This document shows, piece by piece, positions 16,120 through 22,132 of a stretch of 46,392 bases of DNA (position 1 is the stretch's first letter; every line of letters starts with the position of its first letter). Under the pieces are notes generated by a model, which was not told the DNA's origin, ran no database searches, and worked only from the letters and a program-made list of their open reading frames with translations. Source of the DNA: Cellulomonas citrea (lineage in GTDB: Bacteria > Actinomycetota > Actinomycetes > Actinomycetales > Cellulomonadaceae); contig NZ_VWSD01000008.1 of the NCBI RefSeq assembly GCF_009829685.1, forward strand, positions 1 to 46,392, written 5' to 3'. The position numbers and the translations under genes are program-made.

Positions 16120-17118
16120 CTATCCCGTGATCTTGGCGCCCTTCGAGCGGTTGCACTTCCAGCAGAGGGTCTGGAGGTTCTCTGGGATGCTCTGCCCGCC
16201 CCTGGACACGGGGAGGATGTGGTCCACTTCAAGCAGCAGGTGCGGTTCCATGAACACCGAGACGCCACAGTTCCTGCAGGTGTGGTTGTCGCGTTCCTTG
16301 ATGTGGCTGCGGAGTCGCGTTGTCATCAGGGCGCGCTGCCCGGCAGCAGACTTGGTCCACCGGATCTTCTCGACGAGAGTCACCGACACTGCCTCGAGTG
16401 TTGGGGTGTCGAGCGCGATCTTCACCTGCTGGCTGCTGTTTCCCCCGGCAGAGACGTACTGGAACCTGTACTGGGGATAAGGCACCTCGACCGGCGACAG
16501 GTGCGCGCCAATCTGGTTCCAGTACTCCGCGCGGTAGTGCTTGAGGATGAAGGCAGGTGGATCAATCTTTGCCGTGATGTCGGCCTCGCGCCGCCTCACG
16601 TTGGCGACCGCCTCCTCGAGTCGGGCGATGTCATCGGCGACGCGCTGCACATCAGCGAGGGTGTCCTGGTCCGGCCGGATAGAGAAGTACTTCATCAGGT
16701 ACTTGATTGGGTCCGCGCTGGCGTTCCGCACGACCTGGAGCGATGCGTTATGCACGTGCGGGGCGTACTCGGCCACGTTGCGGTCGCGCCGATAGTTCCA
16801 CGCCGAGGTGTTGTCGAACGAGGCGAGGTGGGCATACTGGCCGCTGGACGATGACCCGAGTTCAAAGGCCCCCTGGGCACGAATCTCGTCCACGTAGTCG
16901 ACGACGTCGTTGTGTTCGGCGACCACCGCGGCGATCTCAGACTTGAGCGTCTGGAAGTGCTCAGAAGCGAAGTAGCGGTTCTTGCGGACGGTGCGGACGA
17001 TCGGGTTGGCGATGAGGACCGCGATGATTGCGGCCACCGTCAGCCCGAAGTTCCCAGTTGCCACTGGCACGACGATGACCGCAGCGAGAAGCATCAGAAT
17101 GAAGATCGGTACGGGCAT
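16120..17118 (-). CDS. Membrane-anchored HNH endonuclease
   Basis: A 332-residue protein. Two hydrophobic segments at the N-terminus (about 3-20 and 24-41) would anchor it in the membrane. A charged middle part with a likely coiled coil (about 175-205) follows. The C-terminus is a complete HNH nuclease domain: paired zinc ligands Cys281/Cys284 and Cys319/Cys322, the DH motif at Asp299/His300, Asn314 and the closing CNRSKG. A good GGAGG ribosome site precedes the ATG. HNH proteins of this layout are rare; within the defence island it may be an effector acting on incoming DNA at the membrane. That role is inference. Confidence 0.85.
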   Translation of the reverse strand: MPVPIFILMLLAAVIVVPVATGNFGLTVAAIIAVLIANPIVRTVRKNRYFASEHFQTLKSEIAAVVAEHNDVVDYVDEIRAQGAFELGSSSSGQYAHLASFDNTSAWNYRRDRNVAEYAPHVHNASLQVVRNASADPIKYLMKYFSIRPDQDTLADVQRVADDIARLEEAVANVRRREADITAKIDPPAFILKHYRAEYWNQIGAHLSPVEVPYPQYRFQYVSAGGNSSQQVKIALDTPTLEAVSVTLVEKIRWTKSAAGQRALMTTRLRSHIKERDNHTCRNCGVSVFMEPHLLLEVDHILPVSRGGQSIPENLQTLCWKCNRSKGAKITG

Positions 17119-17274
17119 GGGCGCTGCCTCCGAATCCGGCTGGTGCTCACAGGCTAGGGGTAGGCCGCCGCGCCCGTCGACTGAATGCTAGGTGACTTGC
17201 AGAAGGTCGTTCCAGAACACCAGACGACCCGTTGGCAACAGCCTCCGTGGCCCGCTCCTTGCTGGATCGCCGAC

Positions 17275-17556
17275 CTAGAACCTCGGAAGAGACAGGAGGT
17301 TGTCCGTCCACGTGCCGTTGGCGAATGTTCGGAGGTACGGCGTCCCACCTTGTGGCTTCACCACCCCGACCTCGACCTTGCTCGTGGACGTCTCGACGTA
17401 GACCTTCCCGTCCTCCACGTCGATGAACCTCACCATGTCGGCCTTCGTGCTCTGCCCCGTGCTGCCGTCGCCGTAGGAGGTCCACTTCACGTCCGTGATG
17501 TGCTCGTTGAGGTACCCGCCCTGCGACAGGTGTACAGCTACGACCCTGACTGCCAT
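17275..17556 (-). CDS. DUF3892 domain protein
   Basis: A 93-residue protein. The pattern ITDVKW near the start, a central short strand region, and the C-terminal block PYLRTFANGTWTDNLLSLPRF match the DUF3892 family, small proteins of unknown function often found on mobile elements and near defence genes. The ATG at 17556 has an AGGAG ribosome site; the longer upstream frame is rejected. A perfect 19-bp palindrome lies 17 bp upstream of the start. It is separated from the HNH gene by about 156 nt with no other feature. Confidence 0.8.
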   Translation of the reverse strand: MAVRVVAVHLSQGGYLNEHITDVKWTSYGDGSTGQSTKADMVRFIDVEDGKVYVETSTSKVEVGVVKPQGGTPYLRTFANGTWTDNLLSLPRF

Positions 17557-17573
17557 GGCACTGCTCCTCTCAG

Positions 17574-17592
17574 TTGGCGAACCGTTCGCCAA
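17574..17592. promoter_or_regulatory. Perfect 8+8 palindrome upstream of the DUF3892 gene
   Basis: TTGGCGAA-CCG-TTCGCCAA is a perfect inverted repeat immediately upstream of the DUF3892 ribosome site. Its position suggests an operator for an unknown repressor; alternatively it could form an RNA hairpin in the leader. Confidence 0.55.
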
Positions 17593-17639
17593 GATCAGAG
17601 TCGCAGGCGCCTCCGACATCGCCGCGCTCTGTCGAGTCA

Positions 17640-17907
17640 AGTGACCTCACCAGGCCGGGGCGGGGCGTCGATTTCGTCAGCGACGTGCCGGGCGTCCCCG
17701 ATCCGGGGCACCAGACGAGCGGGTGGAGCAGGTCCTCGAGGTTGATGCGGCGGATGCGGACGACGTGGGCACCGGTCTTGACGGCGCGGGGCCGGCAATC
17801 TCGGACAGCTCGGCATGCGTGGTGGCAAGGCCCCGCTGGGGCCTCGCGGCCGGTGGAGCAGGTCGGCGCGAAGAGGCGTGCACCTCAAGGGCGCAGGTGC
17901 CGATGGT
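17640..17907 (-). pseudogene. Probable degraded gene remnant
   Basis: The ~270 nt between the DUF3892 promoter and the ATPase stop hold no intact gene. On the minus strand two frames read like protein in succession, LATTHAELSEIAGP and then, after a frame change, AVKTGAHVVRIRRINLEDLL, HPLVWCPG. This suggests a frameshifted, truncated gene. The family is not recognised. Confidence 0.3.
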
Positions 17908-19173
17908 TCAGGGCCCGAGCGCCCCGATCGGGATGGTGACGACTCCGTCGGGCCGGGTGAGGCCGTAGCCGTTCGAGGTGATCACGCCGAGCACGGCGGG
18001 TGGGCCGACCTTGTCGGTGTCGACCTTGGCGGCGAACTTCAGCAACGACGTTGCGGCCGTGTCGATCTGGCCTGCGCCGAGCTTGACCTCGAAGGCGCCC
18101 CAGGTGCCGTCGCGAGCCTCGACGACGATGTCGACCTCGAGGTTGTCGGAGTCTCGGTAATGGCTCACCGTGGCGTCGAGCGCATCGGCGTAGACGCGCA
18201 TGTCGCGGACGACGAGCGACTCGAAGAGCAGGCCGAGGGTGTTGAGGTCGCGCACGAGCGTGGCCGGGCTCGCATCCAGCGCAGCCGCAGCGAGCGAGGG
18301 GTCGACGAGGTGTGTCCGGGGCTTGTCCCGCAGCCGCGATCGTGAACGCAGGTGCGTCGACCACGCGGGCTGCAGCTCCAGCACCATGAGACGAGCCAGG
18401 GCGTCCTGGTACCGGTAGGCCGTCGGTCTGGTGAGCGAGCCGGCGTCGTCCGGGGTGTCGGAGATCGTCTCGCCGACGAGGCGCTCGACGACGTGCTCCA
18501 TCGCGGTGTTGCGCGCGAGCGCCTGGAGGAACCGGGTCACGCGGACGGGGTCACGGCGCGACCCGGCGACGCGTGCGAGGTCGACCTCGGCGATCGTGCG
18601 CAGGTGGTCGCGGTTCGCTGCGGCGGCCTGCGTCGGGGTCATCGGGAGGTTGAGCGGCCAACCGCCGCGGACGATGAGCTCGGCGGTGCGGTGGATGTCG
18701 ACGTCGGCGGCCGGCGCCGACGGTCGCTCACCGGCGAGCAAGGCCCGCAGAGACATCGACCCCGTCGAGTCACGCGACTCGAACAGGCTCATCGGTCGCA
18801 TCATCAGGCGCGCGAACCGGCCGGCGCCGGAGTGCCGGCGGGCGTCGTCGTCGGGAACCGAGGACCCGGTGAGGACGAACTGACCGGCCGCCTGACGCGT
18901 GTCGACCTGGGCGCGAACCTGGTTCCAGACGCGGGTCGCGTCGAGCTGCCACTCGTCGACCAGCTGCGGCGGCTCGCCACCGAGGACGAGCGAGGGGTCC
19001 ACCTGGAGGGCCGTCAGGGCGCTCTCGTCACGGTCGAGGTAGACGGCGCTGCGGGTGGCCTGCTCCGCGGTACGGGTCTTCCCGCAGGCGCGCGGTCCCT
19101 CGATGAGGACCGCGCCGGTCGATGCGAGGCGGTCGGCGAGCAGCTCATCGGCGATGCGTGGCAGGTAGTCCAT
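17908..19173 (-). CDS. ATPase with C-terminal DUF4143 nuclease-like domain
   Basis: A 421-residue AAA-type ATP-binding protein. Walker A is GPRACGKT (26-33), Walker B LVDEWQ (Asp73/Glu74), and the sensor segment is FVLTGSS. The C-terminal DUF4143 region has a PD-(D/E)xK-like pattern, LEVDIVVE followed by FEVKLG (Asp348, Glu362, Lys364), as in related predicted nucleases. These proteins are widespread on accessory DNA; the cellular role is unknown, with toxin or defence functions proposed. The ATG is preceded by a GGGAG site. Confidence 0.88.
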   Translation of the reverse strand: MDYLPRIADELLADRLASTGAVLIEGPRACGKTRTAEQATRSAVYLDRDESALTALQVDPSLVLGGEPPQLVDEWQLDATRVWNQVRAQVDTRQAAGQFVLTGSSVPDDDARRHSGAGRFARLMMRPMSLFESRDSTGSMSLRALLAGERPSAPAADVDIHRTAELIVRGGWPLNLPMTPTQAAAANRDHLRTIAEVDLARVAGSRRDPVRVTRFLQALARNTAMEHVVERLVGETISDTPDDAGSLTRPTAYRYQDALARLMVLELQPAWSTHLRSRSRLRDKPRTHLVDPSLAAAALDASPATLVRDLNTLGLLFESLVVRDMRVYADALDATVSHYRDSDNLEVDIVVEARDGTWGAFEVKLGAGQIDTAATSLLKFAAKVDTDKVGPPAVLGVITSNGYGLTRPDGVVTIPIGALGP

Positions 19174-19409
19174 CGTGACTCCCAGGAGGTGGCAGCGCCG
19201 AGTTTACACTCTGCAGCCCCTCTGGTTGACGATCTGCAGGCGTGGGAGTTTACGGTTTGCGGCTCGGAGGTCGCCAGGTGGCGAGCACGGCGGTGGCGGC
19301 GCGAGGCGGTCGAAGCGCTCATGGCCGGGACCGCCAGCTCCAGGCACCTGACGGCGCGAACCGACCGGCGCGAGGGGCCCAGGAGGAACGAAGGAGGGCT
19401 CGATATGGC
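19174..19409. other. Intergenic region with GAGTTTAC repeats
   Basis: No gene is seen. GAGTTTAC occurs at 19200-19207 and 19246-19253 (GTAAACTC on the minus strand), 46 bp apart, upstream of the ATPase gene. They may be binding sites controlling that gene. The 19254-19409 part has no recognisable feature. Confidence 0.4.
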
Positions 19410-19431
19410 TCTGACCTGGGAAAACGATGGA
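19410..19431. repeat. Partial third copy of the att flank
   Basis: TCTGACCTG then 3 nt then AAACGATGGA equals the sequence at 29622/29623-29643 that spans the tRNA-Gly 3' end, with only the three central bases different; the same motif is at the 14286 copy. Similarity ends within the first bases of the tRNA. A second TCTGACCTGGG follows at 19450-19460. It may be the scar of an older element end. The neighbouring bases up to 19522 hold no gene. Confidence 0.5.
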
Positions 19432-19522
19432 AGCTGGTTCCGGAAAGGGTCTGACCTGGGGTGATGCGCGCTCACGCCGATTCGCTCCACAAACGAAGGG
19501 GAGTCTGTCCCACAGCCGCAGG

Positions 19523-20533
19523 TCAGCGCGCCGCCCGTCGTCCAGCCGGCGGCGGGACGTGCTGCCAGAGGTCAAGGTCCTTCCATCCCTCAGGGAAGCC
19601 CATCATGTTCGTCGGCGTCATACCGTGTGAGCCGGGGAACTTGCCGATGACCGTGGCGAACTGTCGTGGCCAGTTAGTAGCCGGGTCCAGACAGATGAGG
19701 ATGTACGCCGTGATCGCGGCAAGGAAGTAGAGCCGGTTGTTGTCGACGGTCGCCAGGTGGTGCAACCGCGCGCCGGTCAGGTTCGCCGCGGGCACCCGCG
19801 GGGGGTAGACCGTCGCCCTGTTCCAGATCCGAGCGTTGTGTGCGCAGTGGTTCCGCAGGACGTTGAGAGCCTTGAGCCATCCATGCAGCACGTCGCGGTT
19901 CTTGATGCCAAGGTTCGTCGCGATGACTCCGGCGTCTCGCGAGCTGAGCAGGCCGTAGAGCGCCGTCAGACAGCCGAAGGTCATGAACTCGGTGGCTGCC
20001 CAGATGGGGATGTCTCCGTCGTACTTGAGTAGGAAGTGCCTGACGAAGTCCTCGGTCTTGGACTCGCTGAGGAGCTTCTCGTAGCGACTGAGCCAGTCCT
20101 CGTAGCGAGTCCGCGCGCCCCCGAAGCCGTCCGTCACAACCTCTGCGCAGCGCGCAGCATCGAGGTGCTCCACCTTGAGGTGTCCGTGGGCGTGCGTCTT
20201 GCCCAGCTGGTAGGCGACTTGGACTCGAAGACCAAGCTCGACCTGCTGCAGGCCCGTCAGCAGCACGCCTCGCAACTTGTCGTCGAAGTCGCTGAGCGCG
20301 ACAGCCTGCTCGAGAGTTGCGCCCTCGACGAACGTGTCGAGCCGAGAGGGTCGCTGGCCGGCGGCGGTAGGCGCGCCCGGCTGCCGCAGCACGTAGGTGT
20401 ACGCCGAGAGCCGGTAGTAGCCGATCCGTTTGAGTGCTCGCACTGCGGCCGGAGCGTGATCGATGGCCAGGCCCCTGCTCCGAAGGAGCTCCCCCTGCTC
20501 GTTGTAGTTCAGGTGCGGTTTGGCGTATTTCAC
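19523..20533 (-). CDS. Abi_2 family abortive infection protein
   Basis: A 336-residue protein of the AbiD/AbiF (Abi_2) family. The N-terminal signature is LKRIGYYRLSAYTYVLRQ (about 33-50). The C-terminal HEPN-type motif is LRNHCAHNARIWNR with Arg227 and His232 (R-x4-H). Abi_2 proteins abort phage infection, probably through RNA cleavage. The GTG at 20533 (VKYAKPHLNYNEQ) agrees with where family members begin; the 20 residues upstream are rejected. It is the first of the rightward defence genes after the 19410 scar. Confidence 0.88.
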   Translation of the reverse strand: MKYAKPHLNYNEQGELLRSRGLAIDHAPAAVRALKRIGYYRLSAYTYVLRQPGAPTAAGQRPSRLDTFVEGATLEQAVALSDFDDKLRGVLLTGLQQVELGLRVQVAYQLGKTHAHGHLKVEHLDAARCAEVVTDGFGGARTRYEDWLSRYEKLLSESKTEDFVRHFLLKYDGDIPIWAATEFMTFGCLTALYGLLSSRDAGVIATNLGIKNRDVLHGWLKALNVLRNHCAHNARIWNRATVYPPRVPAANLTGARLHHLATVDNNRLYFLAAITAYILICLDPATNWPRQFATVIGKFPGSHGMTPTNMMGFPEGWKDLDLWQHVPPPAGRRAAR

Positions 20534-20768
20534 GGTGCGTCCCCGCACACGAAAACCGACCCATCGGTGCCGGTGACGCGAAGTCGGTGGCACCCAGAGG
20601 GGTCGGTGTTGATGCCATCACGGTACCCGATCAGCGCTCGACTGGCAGCGTGAACTCTGTCACGGAACCACAACGACTCCAGATGGGGTGTGCCCACCGC
20701 TTCGCGGCGAGCGATCGGCGGGCGGTGAGCCCGTGGGGATGCGGGTGTCCGTCGCGTGCGCGGTTCGA

Positions 20769-21161
20769 TCATCGTTGGCGCCGTAGCGTCTGAAGGAGCT
20801 CACCGCTGGACGACACCGTCCAGAAGGTCAAATCACTGCGGCTTGGGTTGACGCTTGGCCGGTAGTGCGTGACGACGGAGATGGCTGCGCCGCTGGGACT
20901 CTTGTAGGACTCACCCGCGAGCGGGCCCTCGGTGATGGTGACCCTGTGTGTGGCTGGCTCGTACGTCGCTGTTGTCCGGTGACCCTCGTAGAGGGCGAAC
21001 ACCGCCACTGTCGCACTCGCGGCTCGGTCACCTTTCGGCGCCGCTTCCGGCCGGTGCCGCTTGATGAGGCGGCGTACCACCTCAGCTTCGCTGATGCCGG
21101 CGGTGTCCGCGGCGAGCTGGAGCGCCGCAGCAGTGTGATCGTCAGCTTCGATTGTCGGCAT
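20769..21161 (-). CDS. Small protein with RAMA-like C-terminal domain
   Basis: A 130-residue protein. Residues 1-35 look like a short helical segment (TAAALQLAADTAGISEAEVVRRLIKRH), possibly ribbon-helix-helix-like. Residues 55-127 contain VTITEGPLAGESYKSPSGAA, then LTFWTV and LLQTLR. This order (SPSaAA, fW, L..LR) resembles RAMA domains associated with restriction enzymes and adenine methylases. The start ATG at 21161 has GGAGGGG; the upstream extension is rejected. It diverges from the membrane PLD-like gene at 21328. Function is unknown; DNA or modified-base recognition is inferred. Confidence 0.65.
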   Translation of the reverse strand: MPTIEADDHTAAALQLAADTAGISEAEVVRRLIKRHRPEAAPKGDRAASATVAVFALYEGHRTTATYEPATHRVTITEGPLAGESYKSPSGAAISVVTHYRPSVNPSRSDLTFWTVSSSGELLQTLRRQR

Positions 21162-21315
21162 CTGGCCCCTCCGCGTCGACCTGTCCTTGCTACGAAAACT
21201 GCTATCGGGTCTGCCGGTCGTCAACCAGATGCTGCGGACCGCCTCGCCAACGGCCGCGTCTTCCTGCTCCATGCGCCTCACCCAGTGGGCCGTGTGCCTT
21301 GTTGCTGCACACGGC

Positions 21316-21327
21316 TAGCGTTCAGGC
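21316..21327 (+). promoter_or_regulatory. Leaderless -10 of the membrane PLD-like gene
   Basis: TAGCGT (21316-21321) is followed by 6 nt and the ATG at 21328, the spacing expected for a leaderless transcript. No ribosome site is present. Confidence 0.5.
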
Positions 21328-22071
21328 ATGGGATCCAGCGGTAGCGTCCGGCGCGCGATGACGAACCTCCGGATGATGCTCGTCGGCGCGTTCTTCGCCG
21401 GCGTCGGTCTTCTGCTCCTGTGGTGGTCAAGTGGCGCTGTGTCGCCCCAGTTGTCTGCCTTCACCGGGCAGCTCGGCGGGCTGCTGGTCGCAACCGGTCT
21501 GCTGAGCGTCGTCTGGGAGCTTGTTGGACGACGAGCGCTGGTCAAGGAAGTCCACGACGTCGTACGCCTCAACGAGGAGGTGGTCGACGCAGGCATCGTG
21601 CGGGTCCCACGCCGGTTCTACGAGGACACGCCATGGAGCGACCTGTTTCGCGACGCCAAGGACGTTGACATCTTCGTCGCCTACGCGCGGGCGTGGCGGA
21701 ACCAGCATCAGGCTGAGCTGAAGGCTGTCGCCAAGCGCGGGCGCCTCCGAGTGTTCCTGCCCGACCCGAACGACCCGGCGACGGTCGGGCGGCTCCAGGC
21801 TCGATTCGACTACCCCGAAGCAGCCGACGGTGTCCGGCAGGCTGTCGAGTGGTTTCGGAAGCTGGGACCGAACGTCGAGGTCTACTTGCACAAGGGTGAC
21901 GGCCTGTTCACGTGCTACCGCTTCGGGTCTACGGCGGTGCTCGCGCTCTACACCCACGGCACCGACTCCCACATGGACGTGCCGACCTTCGTCGCCCGCG
22001 ATGGTGCGCTCCACCGCTTCATTGAAGGGGAGATCGCCGCGATTTCGGCCGTGAGCAGACCAGCGCCGTGA
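21328..22071 (+). CDS. Membrane protein with phospholipase-D-like domain
   Basis: A 247-residue protein with two membrane helices (about 17-33 and 44-64). The cytoplasmic domain resembles a single PLD-type fold: VDIFVAYARAWRN, RVFLPDPNDP, VEVYLHKG and TAVLALYTHG in order. The usual HxK(x4)D is not intact (LHKGD is the nearest), so it may be inactive as a nuclease or a divergent form. It diverges from the RAMA-like gene and is convergent with hsdR. Because it combines a sensor-like neighbour with a membrane effector, it is a candidate defence component; that is inference. Confidence 0.65.
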   Translation: MGSSGSVRRAMTNLRMMLVGAFFAGVGLLLLWWSSGAVSPQLSAFTGQLGGLLVATGLLSVVWELVGRRALVKEVHDVVRLNEEVVDAGIVRVPRRFYEDTPWSDLFRDAKDVDIFVAYARAWRNQHQAELKAVAKRGRLRVFLPDPNDPATVGRLQARFDYPEAADGVRQAVEWFRKLGPNVEVYLHKGDGLFTCYRFGSTAVLALYTHGTDSHMDVPTFVARDGALHRFIEGEIAAISAVSRPAP

Positions 22072-22132
22072 CCCCGAGACGCCATATCGGCAGCCCCGTG
22101 CGCCCGCCTCGCGCAGGGAGGCCAGCTGGCCC

